Below are positions 25,956-36,839 of a stretch of 64,000 nt of DNA, piece after piece; the stretch's first letter is position 1; each line of letters opens with the position of its first letter. A program made the position numbers and the translations under genes. The stretch comes from Tetranychus cinnabarinus (taxonomy: Eukaryota; Arthropoda; Arachnida; Trombidiformes; Tetranychidae): contig WHVY01000002.1 in assembly GCA_022266195.1 (NCBI GenBank), positions 8,385,001-8,449,000 on the forward strand. Direction: 5' to 3'. A model generated the notes under the pieces. The model saw only the letters and a list, made by a program, of their open reading frames with translations. It did no database searches and was not told where the DNA came from.

Positions 25956-28900
25956 TTAAGCAAAGTACATAACTTTTTTGGTATCAGGATGGATTGTTAC
26001 AGCTCGAGCTAATGCTGTTTGAGTCCTGTCATTACCGTTTGACTGGTGACTACCATCACCGCTAAATAAATGAAAATAGAAAAATTAGTTAAAATGAATC
26101 AAGTACACAAACATAAATATCATTTTTCAACACAAATTGTTGAATATAATCATGCAAGTTACGAAAGATTGTTTTATCAAGATCAATTGCAAAGATTAAG
26201 CAATGATTGTAATGAATCAATGTAACGTGGTCATTTGTGTAACATGAGTGGTTGAATTGGAATAAGAAAATGGAACATTTTATTAACCTGAACTCGGTAA
26301 GATCGCCTGTAAGGCCAGATTGACTTTCGGTTTCCAGTTGGCTGACCCTATTTAATTTAGTAGAGTGTAAATTAGTAAATTCAATCATTTTAATTGGTAA
26401 TTAAAGAGTTTGCAAGTAGACAAAAGCTTACCTATCATTTTCCTTTTCAACTAGATGATAACGTGCTCGAAAAGCTACAAGGTGAGCATAATAGGCGGGA
26501 GCTGGGATTGATACTGAGCGTGTGCAGCGAACATAAGTATGACAAAGTTGATAAGTTAGACATTGAAGCTCATCAGCAGAAAAGTGGTTATCATCCCAAA
26601 GAACATGATAATGAGATGGACGACTGGTTCCCTGTGTAAAGTAAAAAATAACAAATTAATTATCGATAATTTAAAGGACAAAATTTTGAGAAAAAAATGC
26701 AATAAAACAAAGGCAAGAGCCGGATGTCAAAGTTCAATGTGCGCTTGTCCAAAATCCTATTTAGGTTTTTCCTAATCTTCAGCCGGAAAACAGCTTGAAA
26801 AAACTAACATATGGATGGATAAAAATCTCGATGCATAAATAGTACAAAAATGAAATGCATTTTTGGCTTTGAATGGATATGAAAAATTTGTAAATTTTCA
26901 TAACGACTAAAAGTAAATTAAGGATTTCTCGAGGCTAGCTAATTCAAAAACTGCAAGATTGTTTCCAGAATGAAAATTTAACCTCACATGATGAGTGAAA
27001 GAATACTTCAGATCTCTTGAATAGCTTAGAAAGGAGATGCATAATTTCTTTTCTCTCCTGAAGCTATTCATCCAATAGCTTGTTTTCAAAAAAAAACTTG
27101 ATAGGCAAGAAAGTAAAAAGGGTGATGCACAGAGAACGGAGTGATTAGGAAACGCATGGATTACCTGAATACCAGCATGAGAGCAAAGATAGAAGTCAAA
27201 TTCAGTTGGGTGAGTAATGCCAACATCAACCGTGGTTCCTGCGGGAATATTGCCGCTTCTCCCGACTTGTTCTCTTTTATCGGCACAGAATAGTCTTGTA
27301 TGATGACGTTTTTGTACTGCAATAAAAGTAATACCTGGGTAATAGTCATCTTCAAGCATCATACAAGCTTTCCGTAGGGCCAGAAGCTCAGTGTTAAGGA
27401 CGGCTGGGAATTGACCTTCAGAAACTCCATCTCGATAGAAAATAATTCGAACTGGTTTGTAACGAGTACACTTGTAAAATTGAATCATCAATTCTTTGAC
27501 CATGCTAGCTAGGTCTTGGATAATTTCTTGACGGTGCTGTTGAACACGAACGGTTGCTGAATATCGAGAAGGATGAGCATCCATAGAACCAACTACTGCA
27601 GCTATGGAGGGCTTTTTATTATCACCAGCAGGAGGGTGTGTGACATCCGCTCCCAAGAATATCACAGGCTCATTGAACACCTTTGGTCTAATGGGTAATT
27701 AAATTGAGAAAAACATTAATGAGTTGAATGACAAATAGGCTAACAAAGGAAAATGGTGAGATAAAAAAAGACTTACCTAACACTAGGTACAAGAATACTA
27801 TTGATTCCTCCGAGTTTTACATTAATTTTTAGGCAAAGGTTAGATAAAGTTTGAGGTGATGTTTTGTTGACATTTTTGGCTTGAACACATTGAGTTGCCA
27901 TACCAAGGACGGTATCACCAACTCTTTTTACTTCAGCGTAAACTGGAGTTTTACCAGGTAAAACAACAACAATTAGTTGAATACCAATAAAGGTGGCCTT
28001 CAGATAGCGAAACATTGGTTCAACTTGATCTGATCCAGTGGCATACTTGCAGAAACAAGGCTGACCAAGGATAGGCATTCCTGCGTCATTAGATATTTTT
28101 TGTAATTGTCCGATAAAAGTACGAAGGGCATCTTCCCGGCATGTCCTTTGTGGAGCGAAGCAAGCAATCGCCCAAACACGAATCTCAACTCCAGTGTGAA
28201 ATTGTTTTCCTCGCATATCCCAGACACCACTGTTAGGGAGTGCTTGTTGTTTGGTTCGACCACCATACTGAAGTTTCGGTGGAGGTAAAACTCGACCTTT
28301 AACTTCCATCATAGTATTAGAAATAGACAATCCAAATTCTTTAATATAAGGATCATGATTGAAGTCAGCTTTAACTACTAAATTGTTAATCTCTCTTTCT
28401 CTGTCAGGTGCTGAACGAGCGGTTGCCTTTATCATGGTTGATGTTTGCATATCTGTGAGTTTCTTGATGCATCTCTGACCAGCAACAATGTTGCATACCT
28501 CTAAAGGCAAGTAAGTATGCTTGTGCTCTTGACCTACTTGTAGGCAAGGAAGATGAGGGAACCTCAATTTCATCTTGTATTTTTCAAAAAAGTATTTGGC
28601 AACAGTACATTCAATTGTTTGGCCATTGTCCAATTGAAGAGGGAAAGATTGAAGTTGAGATGGTCGTCGAGTAACATTGCAAACTCGATATTTTCGTCTC
28701 ATGGAACCGCAATGGGTAATTTCTATCTTGAGACCTTTAATTTCTTTGGTAAATTTGACTCGCTGAGAATCGGTGAAAGGTTTCTTTTGTTCATTAATAT
28801 CTCTCAAGTCCAAGACTTCACAGGCAAAATCAATGACTGGTTGAGCTTTGTAAAAAGCAGTTGCAGAAACATCGATGTTCAATGTCATTCGCCAATGAGA

Positions 28901-29917
28901 AGGCCGGACACTCTGATGAAATCCAAACCAAACTTCACGTCCACCACCAAGTGGATGATAATAACCATCTGGAGTTGAAAAAAATGATCGTCCTACTGGT
29001 GTGTAGACCATTGATGGAAGGTGTCGCATAACCACGTCTAAAGCTTGAATGGCGTCCATTGGAATATATCTATTTTCACCCTCGAGGGCTCGTTCTAAAT
29101 GATCTAGGTTAACTTGATTAACCCATTTAATGGCGACTCTGAAGAGCCTGTCTTTACCTTCACCAGGAAGGATGACTTCTAGTTCAATTTTATCCCTACC
29201 AATAGGTAGATCATCTGAGGTATACATATTTTTACGACCGTCAAAAACGGGTTTCTGATTTCCGAACAACTTTGAGTATGATTGGACCATAATTTGAATG
29301 ATTTCACGATTAATTTTACGTGGACACTTATCAGGTGAAATTGTGACATCGTAATGGTGCAGAAATCCTCGAGGCATGGTTATCTGATAATGATTCGCTC
29401 GCAAAAGAAGTGGTCTTCCTTCAGTTCCAATATTAGGTCGTCGTGGGCAGATAAATGCTGGATCTGGTAACACAATACCCTCTTGGCCGTTGTTATTATT
29501 GTTATTATTATTGTTGTTGTTGTTGTTGTTATTATTGTTGTTGTTGTTATTATTATTGTTATTATTATTATTATTATTGTTATTATTATTGTTGTTGCTG
29601 TTACTGTTGCTGTTGTTGTTGTTATTATTATTATTACCTCTTCCATTGCCATTGCTTCCACTGTTTCCATTACCACAGGCGTTTCCATTACCTCCACCAC
29701 CAATAGTACCAACAGCTCCAGGTCCACCAGTACCAGTAACATCGATAGAATCACCGCCACCACCGCCACCGTTTCCACCAGCAGCAGTAATACCACCAAC
29801 AACAGTAGTACCTCCGGAAGCTCCTCCGCCAACAGCCTTGATTACTCCATTGCTGACCTTTCCTACGGGCATCTTGTTGAGGCATAGATCAACCAGTTGT
29901 TCCATGTCTATGTCCAT
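25956..29917 (-). CDS. AGO1: Argonaute-1 (miRNA-class Argonaute)
   Basis: Small-RNA-guided silencing effector of the cytoplasmic RISC. Exons in coding order: 29917-27777, 27687-27165, 26631-26432, 26347-26288 and 26061-25956, all GT-AG and in frame: 1009 residues, or 989 if the fourth exon (60 nt) is skipped. In order: Gly/Asn-rich N-terminus with a poly-Asn run of about 45 (to about residue 150), N domain, PAZ (about 350-470), MID, PIWI. The slicer tetrad is complete: D728 (GADVTHP), E768 (HRQEIIQD), D800 (YRDGV) and H938 (YYAHLV), with the same spacing as human AGO2 597/637/669/807. The protein ends in KKVMYFA, as AGO-clade proteins do. The 60-nt exon inserts 20 residues between KEND and GDGSHQS; skipping gives the usual uninterrupted C-terminus. 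The start is the first ATG. Divergent from Milton with about 1.1 kb between starts. Confidence 0.95.
26288..26347 (-). other. phase-symmetric 60-nt exon of Argonaute-1, probable cassette
   Basis: Flanked by AG acceptor (AAATAG) and GT donor (GTTAAT, weaker than neighbouring donors). The previous exon ends in AG and the next begins with C, so skipping yields a Ser codon and the canonical KENDSGDGSHQS sequence. Inclusion adds 20 Ser/Thr/Glu/Gln-rich residues on the PIWI surface near the C-terminus. Confidence 0.7.
29495..29637. repeat. AAC/AAT trinucleotide tract coding for poly-Asn in Argonaute-1
   Basis: Mixed AAC and AAT codons on the minus strand, interrupted by a few Ser codons. It creates long empty frames of poly-Leu, poly-Val/Ile and poly-Tyr/Cys on the other strand. 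Probably length-variable. Confidence 0.9.
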
Positions 29918-31002
29918 TAGATAGGGTTACAAAAAGATTTCAAAAGACACAGTAAAATACAAGATAAATTGACCAAGACACAGATTTAAAATAGAAATTA
30001 AAATGTATTTTAATGACCCAGGTTAAATACCCATCTTGAGATACAAAATGGAGGCTGATTTTTGTGTGTGCAAAAAAATGAAGTTACGCCATCTAGGGAA
30101 CAAAGTGATAAACAGGTAAATGCGTTAAATTGTGTAATTATGAAGATCGACTCGTTAATATTTACTTCCAATCGTAATGAAGCACTAATTTGTATTACCA
30201 ATGAAAGGTAAATTTCCTGAAAATTTAAATTCACAAAACTGCCAATAACACAAATTGCTTAATCTTCAATTTGTTCAATCCATCAAGATTAACTTTTAAG
30301 TGAACAAAATCTTTTTTGCTTATCAGTCAAACAATACCATTGTTCCCAAAGATCTAAGCACTTTAATTCTTGATTGTTTCTCTATCGCTAGCTGATAATT
30401 TTGTATACACGAAGCTCATTTCAGTGAATTAATTATAATCTTAATTTCAAGGTTTGAGAAATCATTAACTAAAAATCGCTCATTTCACTTCGATTTCAGT
30501 TTTTAAAGTGTGTCTGTAGAAGGTTCCTTTGTTGATTTTACGACGCAGTAAATGTCCAAAGGTGGAATTATTGGTTCTAGGCATCTACAGTGATAATTGC
30601 GAGCTCTTAAAATAATAAGATATCGAAGACTCTTTGTTATGATTAAATTAAAAATCGCAAAAATTTCTTGTTACTTGAATATACCGTCATCTAGTGAATA
30701 GAAATTGAATAACTGAATGAAATCGTCTGATCATGTGATGTAAATAATAAGTGAAAAAGGATGCAGAATCTGACAATGTCAAATGAAGCCTGAGTGTTGG
30801 AAATTTTATTTTAACCAAATGTTGAATTTATTGTTATCGTTTGTTATTGTTCCTTACAATTATTTTTAATATGAAATGTTTTGGTTAACTTAAATGTGAT
30901 ATTCGGTGTTTTCTTATTTTCCTCTCACTCTTCTGAGGAAAATCAAGTCTTCTGCTTACATCTGTGCATTAATATTATTTAAAGTTGTTGTTTTTTTAAG
31001 CA
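29918..31002. other. divergent promoter region between AGO1 and Milton
   Basis: About 1.1 kb between the two start codons, AT-rich, with no ORF of note. It must hold the 5' UTR and promoter of both genes, or upstream leader exons. The Milton ATG at 31003 is preceded by a T-run and AAG that could be a splice acceptor, so an upstream Milton exon is possible. Confidence 0.5.
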
Positions 31003-34000
31003 ATGGATTTGGATGATAACTTAACGGTTGAGGAAAGAAATCTTAAAATTGCTGCTCAAATTGGACAATCTCTGTTGGAACAGAATAATGTCCTTAAACT
31101 ACATAACGAAGAATTGGAAGCCGAATTGGCTGCTGCCAATGAAACCATTACCCAGTTAAGGCATGAGATTGCTACTAAAAATCAGTTAATTCATCTTTAC
31201 AGTGCTGATTTGGAAACTACGGAAACTGAAATTGATTCTATCGATGAAACCAGTTGTTCTTCTTCCCGTGATAATAAACAAACTCACCAAAATAACTGGG
31301 AATTGTTACAAGAGCAGATTAATTTTCTGGAAAATGAGAATCTTAAGCTACGATCTGAAGCATCTCGCCGTACGATGGACATTGAGGCTGAAGAGAAGAA
31401 AGAATTTTTGTTGATACATGACTGTGCCAAGCAATTGATTGAGGCCAATTTACAATTGATTAACTTACAGGAGGAGCTTGCCCGTCGAGCTGAGGATAAT
31501 GTTCATCAACATGAAGAGATTACCAATCTTTTAAGTCAAGTTGTTGAGCTAAAGAAAAAGATACGTGATCTTTCACAGGAGAATGAAGGACTTTACAATG
31601 CTCTTGATTTGGCACATGAATGTCAGAATGTTCTATCTGGTGAATTGTTAGAAGTTAAAGAGAAATATAATGTACTTATGACTGCATTCCAAGAGCTCCA
31701 AGAAGATATGAAACGTAAATCTGATACGAGTCTATCTAATTGGCCACCGCCTGGTTCTTATATGCCCTTTGGTGAATCTTTAGCCGCTGAACTTGAAGAC
31801 AGTCTGGATAGTTTTGGCTACGAAAGTGGACTCTCCAGCCTAAATAGGATACGTAAAGATACTGATGAATCTCGTTGTCACAGCCCTGATTCTGTTTTGG
31901 GTGGATCCAGTGAATTTCCAAAAGGAAAGCTCAAAAGACAAGCACAGAATAGTTATATACTCGGTCGTACCTTTCAACTATCTAATAAGTTAAAAATGGT
32001 TAAACCTATGGAAGGATCCGAAATTTTATCTCGATGGAAGCAAATGGCCACTCCGCATTTAGGGGCAATTTTTGAGAATCCTTCTGGTGTACAAAACAGA
32101 ATCATTGAAAACATTCGTACAGACCTTTCCAATCATGTAGCTAAAACAGCAGGTGTTGCAGTATCCGTCACGGTTACTTCAATGTCTCTAAACAATCAAA
32201 GTAATAATACAACTTGTAATAACAATTATAGGATCCGGTTATCAAATAACAATGAGAATGATGGTCATCTACAAGATAATAACCATGCAGATGAAAAAGA
32301 TTACCCAGGGAAAATATTTGATACAACACTATCAACATATACTTATACCACAACATCACTCTCATTGACTAGTGAATCAACGCTAGTTACACCCAGTTTC
32401 TCTGCAGTTCAGTTATCGACTGGCCACATCATTCCAATTTCAAGTGTTTCTACTTCCATTTCCTCTGATTCATTCAATCGTTATGCTTCTAAAAACAGAT
32501 TTACCCTAAACTCAGAAAACAATTTAACTTCAAATGATTTTCCTTCATCATCTACATCAACAACCGCGTCTTCACAAGTGAGTGGAAAATATCAGATTAA
32601 ATTGTTTTTCACCTTTTTCTCCATTACTTTACACTCTTCCTATTTTTTGATTACAACTCTATTTTTTTTTCTTTCTAGATTACTGCAAGCAATAATGATT
32701 TAGCAACAACATCTTCATCAACTTCCAACATCAGCAATTATCCACCCATTGTATCTAGTTCTACCTCATCCATTAGTAAGTTCTGATTAACAGTCATATA
32801 CTTTTCATTCAATGATGAGTTGCTGAATTTCGTTCTTTAAATGTTATCTCCAAACTTTTTTCTCACCTTCTTTCTCACCTTCTTTTCCTCCTTTCTCTAT
32901 CTTTGAATTGCACATTTTCCTGTTTCTCAAAATTTACAACTAAACAGCTCTATTGTGTAAATGATTTAGTTTGCAGATTTCAGCTCATTTTATGCTAGAC
33001 ACAATTTTGACCCAATAACTATATCAAGATCATCCGATTAGCTAAATTACCCTTCTCTTTATCAACCAACTCTCTGTTTTATGTTATTATATTTACACTT
33101 TATCCATCTTATTTTATTACTTTAACCTTTATTAAGCGCGATTAGTTGAGCTAAAAATCAAAATCAATCTGTGTTGTGACATTTCAGCTTCACTTTATGA
33201 ATATTATATATTTTGTTTACTTTTTACTGTCAGTAGACGATTTTTATGATTGAATCGATTGAACTTTTTCAAACTAGTATTCAATTGTAGTGAGAAGTGT
33301 TTTTTTTCTCAGCTGTATTAGCATTTCTCCTTCATTATGTTCTATTAAAAACCGGTCGTATCAGTATTATCACGAGTCATTATTCATTTTCAATTGTAGT
33401 CATTATGGTAATCTGTTTTTTGTTCACAACACGACAATAACTTTCACCAATATTGAATTTACTTTACAAATACAAATTGTAATTACTTGAACGCTTGCTA
33501 AAATTATATAACCAGTTATATTGCAGAGTGGTTGAAAGCTTTTCATTATTGTATTGATACTAACATCATCTAATTATTAATCATATTAGAATTGACTGCT
33601 TTCAAAAATGAACTTTAAAATATACCCAGTGTCAATGACAATTCAAAGATAATTATTTTTACCAGACTCATTGAAATGTTGAATTTTTAGATAGTAACTA
33701 ATATTTTCCCTTTCTTTTCCAACCCTTTTAGGCATGCTTTTTCAAGACTTACTTCGCAATAAGTACTCAAACTATGTAAAATATTTATCTGGTGCATTAG
33801 CAGCTATGGAAATATCTTCAAACGATATTATTTCCTACCGAGATCTTACCCATAATAATATAGCATGTTCATCGTCTCATAAAGGTGTAACAAACTCACC
33901 TTCTTCATTTTCATCAACCTTACCAAAGTCTCCATCTCAACATCATAATGGATTAAATTATCTAACTGAAACCAATGGATTGGAAAATCTCAGTTCAATG

Positions 34001-34186
34001 TCGCTTTTATGTGAATCCTGTGATAGAGGAGTAATCACCAAAGGTAGCACCATAAATCCTGCTTCAGTAGGTGATCAAAGTAAAGATGGTTCCAAAGAGA
34101 GATATTCAAAGATTGAATTACATCGCATTGTTTATTCTGGAAAATTATTGCCTCTAAAAACTCTGAGGAAAGGAGGTCTTGTGTGA
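31003..34186 (+). CDS. milt: Milton/TRAK trafficking kinesin-binding protein
   Basis: Adaptor that links mitochondria (through Miro) to kinesin-1 for transport. Exons 31003-32577, 32679-32775 and 33732-34186, in frame with GT-AG introns: 708 residues. Seen: HAP1-N-type coiled coil (about 10-245) containing ERNLKIAAQIGQSLLEQN, LEAELAAANE, LLIHDCAKQLIEAN and LQEELARRAED. It is followed by the Milton-family segment PFGESLAAELEDSL and, further on, ILGRTFQLSNKLKMVKPMEG and SRWKQMATPHLGAIFE. The tail is Ser/Thr/Asn-rich with low conservation. Family members usually carry about 100 more residues before the IGQSLL motif; here the first ATG is just upstream of it. Either the start is in a missing upstream exon or this is a short N-terminal isoform. 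An AATAAA lies at 34229, 43 nt past the stop. Confidence 0.88.
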
Positions 34187-34228
34187 AAGTTAAAAAGATA
34201 AATATGCAAAGTTTCAATATTTGCATTG

Positions 34229-34234
34229 AATAAA
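34229..34234 (+). terminator. candidate poly(A) signal of Milton
   Basis: AATAAA 43 nt downstream of the Milton stop codon. Confidence 0.45.
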
Positions 34235-34579
34235 TGTAAATACGCCTTTACTATTGAGAATTAGTTGAGCAAAAATTAAAATAAAATAAATCTAGTTTCA
34301 ATCAATATAAATCAAATATTTTATTCTTTCTGTACATGAAAAATGTTAATTTTGTCAATTCTTTTTCCAAGTCAAAAATGTGTAGCAATTTCTAGCAATT
34401 ATCGAAATATTGATTTCGTATCTCATTTAATTTAAAAACTAAATTTTGAGACCCAACGTTTAAACGCTTAACTCAAAGCTTATTTCTTTAAAGTTTAAAA
34501 GATTGGCGAAACTGGAAAATACCAAAACCACCAGAGGCAAAACTAAATTTAAACCGATTAAGATTTGCTAGAGAAGCTT

Positions 34580-34612
34580 TATAAACCAAAATGTCTTTTA
34601 TATTTTTTCAGT
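34580..34612 (+). promoter_or_regulatory. core promoter (TATA plus TCAGT initiator) of Pro/Tyr-rich peptide gene
   Basis: TATAAA at 34580-34585 and TCAGT at 34608-34612, with the initiator A at 34610, exactly 30 nt after the TATA box. The ATG follows at 34640, leaving a 30-nt leader. This is a textbook arthropod TATA/Inr arrangement. Confidence 0.65.
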
Positions 34613-34639
34613 TTGTCTTGGTGTCTCATTTGATTCACA

Positions 34640-34873
34640 ATGAGTTCCTTATTTTATTTTTTCCTGTGTTGTGCTTCTTTTGCTTTGACCGTCAAATCAC
34701 ACGGTTACCCTTACCCACCATACCAGCCACCTAAACCAGCATATCACTACCACAAAAGTCCATACCCATATCAGCCACCACCATCATATCACATGCCTCC
34801 ACCACCACCACCGCCACCGCCGCCGCAACCAGCTTATGTTTATATACCATATCCCATTTATTATTATCTGTGA
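34640..34873 (+). CDS. small secreted Pro/Tyr-rich protein, 77 aa
   Basis: Single-exon ORF. Residues 1-20 form a signal peptide (MSSLFYFFLCCASFALTVKS). The mature peptide of about 57 residues is almost entirely Pro, Tyr, His, Lys and Gln, with repeats of PYPPYQPP and PYPYQPP, a run of about ten prolines, and the ending IPYPIYYYL. It has no cysteine after the signal. The composition resembles structural extracellular proteins such as cuticle, glue or silk-associated proteins, but no domain (for example a chitin-binding R&R motif) is visible, so the role is open. A strong core promoter precedes it. The stop lies only about 10 bp from the edge of an inverted duplicated segment, so the native 3' end may have been altered by that rearrangement. 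Confidence 0.7.
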   Translation: MSSLFYFFLCCASFALTVKSHGYPYPPYQPPKPAYHYHKSPYPYQPPPSYHMPPPPPPPPPPQPAYVYIPYPIYYYL

Positions 34874-34884
34874 TTGAATTCTTG

Positions 34885-34975
34885 GTGTCGTATTTTGTTG
34901 AGGTGTTGGCACATGCATAACATCCGTTCCAAAGATCCCGATAAACTAAACAATCGATGAATGGTGACTCCATTT
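34885..34975 (-). repeat. inverted copy of the spectraplakin 3' flank (about 25095-25180)
   Basis: Reverse complement of this stretch matches 25095-25180 with scattered differences. With the adjoining coding fragment it keeps the order and relative orientation of the source locus, so both pieces probably arrived together with the intervening 5.3 kb lost. Confidence 0.75.
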
Positions 34976-35004
34976 AATTATTGTCGTCTCTTCATTATAA
35001 CCAA

Positions 35005-36045
35005 TTTTTTGTAATTTATTTAATGTTTGGTAACAGCTTCAAATTCATTAGACAACTCGACAGATTTACGCTCAATTGAGTTAAACTTGGACCTAACCTC
35101 ATCAGCTCGTGTTTGCTCACCAACCAATTGGTACAAATGATCTGTAATAACTTCACATTCAGCCAGAGTTGATTTAGAAATGGTTAACTGTTCATTAATA
35201 GTTTCCAAACGATTGCTTTTCTCCTTTACCTTAGCATCAGACATTTTTAAATCATCCAATTCTGATGTTAGACAGTCAATATCATTTTCCAATTGGGACA
35301 ATTTACCACCAAACGATTCAATAAATGTATTTAAACCTTTAACTTCTCTTTCTTTCTCATTTAATAATGATTCGCACTTTTTCCATTGGGTCAACAATTT
35401 TGATGTTAGTCTTTCAATTTGTTGATACTCTCCACAATTAGGGTCCATTCGTGTTGACAAAAATTTACTTGAGGCTGTGAAAGTTTGACGCTCTATTAAT
35501 CGACTTTTAAATTCACTGCGAATCGATGATAATTTAGAGCGTTGAGATGAAATCATTTTCAAATAATTTCCAACAGGACCAAGCTCATTCAATCTAGTCT
35601 TGATTGTTTCAAGCCAGGCTGACAATTTTGAATAAGCTGACTGAAATTTTTCATTCTCTTTAATTATATCCAACCTTTGGCTAATCTCATCGACAATTTC
35701 GGTCCAGTTTTCGTCTCCAGAATCCGAGCATGTAGATAAAGTTTCACCAACAACAAAATCAGCAGCTATTGTTTCAGTTTCCAAGTCGTCAGCTGTGATG
35801 GTTTCAATTGTTGTCCGAGTAGTCCGTCCATCTTCAACTTCTGAATCAATCTCTCTTATCTCATCGTCATCATCAATGAATGCAATTTCAGTGATATTTT
35901 TGTTTTCCTCGATAGCAACTTCTCTAGGATAACTTTTTGGCTCTTCTATTACTCTTTTAACAAGCTGTGAGTCGGCTTTTGCTTTAGCCAACAATTCGGG
36001 CTCAAGAGTTACATTTAACTGATAACATTTCGATCTTGATATTTT
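35005..36045 (-). pseudogene. inverted partial copy of the spectraplakin coding region
   Basis: About 1.04 kb on the minus strand matching 18690-19735 of the spectraplakin exon. The copied frame stays open for about 340 codons (35020-36048) with about nine residue differences, including SKSNQ to SKCYQ, GNDLK to GNYLK and FIE preceded by LNT instead of LDS. It covers the acidic segment and the first spectrin-type helices only. At the end corresponding to 19720 a one-base loss breaks the frame, and similarity stops soon after. No promoter, splice context or signal of its own was seen, so it is called a gene fragment. Because the source is one exon, intron loss cannot be used to test for retroposition. 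Confidence 0.88.
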
Positions 36046-36588
36046 CACGATCTTTCAAAAATCTTGGTTAAATAACTGTACTAAAGGCGATTGAATTTTG
36101 ATGTCGATTTATCGAAAACTGGCGATCATAAAGGTTTTAAATGCAATAATGAACTCAGTGTTAAAACTTTCAGACCTTTCAAACCTGTAAATCTCAACTC
36201 TTAACTCGGAAGGATTTTTTTGTACATAAATACGCTTTTCTCTTGCCTTTCGAGTGATATAAAACACAATTCTGTGGCAATTTTTATTACAAAAAATCGA
36301 TAATCGATCTCAATAGAAATCGAAATCGGAGTATCATTCCTTGTAGCTCCATCTATCGAACAATATTCAAAAGTAAAAAATATTTGCTTTGAATTTGATT
36401 TAAATTTGCCTCTCTGTGCTGTTACCGCAAAGTAACTGGTAAACTGGCAAGTAACCAGTTACTGTAGCCATGCCTGGTTACTCTCCATCTCTCTCTGTGT
36501 CTCTCCAACTAAACCAGAGAATCATGAAGAGAGTTTGTTAAGACAAGTTTTCCCAGTAAACTAGACAACTTTCACCAAAACAATTGGG
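36046..36588. other. intergenic, with a hAT-end-like inverted motif
   Basis: No ORF. AGTAACTGGT and ACCAGTTACT form 10-bp inverted arms at 36431-36463, followed by GTAGCCATGCCTG. This resembles one end of a hAT-like element, but no partner end was found nearby. Confidence 0.35.
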
Positions 36589-36596
36589 TATAAAAG
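36589..36596 (+). promoter_or_regulatory. TATA box upstream of the LRR-protein exon
   Basis: TATAAAAG about 250 nt before the candidate ATG of the LRR gene; no obvious initiator at +30. Confidence 0.35.
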
Positions 36597-36839
36597 TGGA
36601 TATCAAATAAAAGGTGACTAAATCTTGTTTTACTTTCTTCTTTTCTCAAAATCTTTTGTTTTTTTTCTCTTCTCTAAAGCTGTGTTTCTTTTTTCCAGTG
36701 TTTTCCTTTCTAACCTTTCTTTTTACTGTGTTGTCCATCTTTTTTTTACTAGACGCTACGTTGTCCTTTACCATTGGCTGTCAATAAGCGGCCAACTCAT
36801 TGTTACTGCCAACATTGTTACCACTGTTCATCTTTAACC

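Noticed and set aside
29455..29924. Three plus-strand ORFs (poly-Leu, poly-Val/Ile, Tyr/Cys-rich) of 83-144 codons
   Set aside because: They are the complementary frames of the AAC/AAT repeat that codes poly-Asn in Argonaute-1; no domain and no start context.
35005..36045. Shot duplicate as a processed retrocopy
   Set aside because: No poly(A) tail; the accompanying 25.1-kb piece lies beyond the likely transcript end. Not fully excluded because the source is a single exon.
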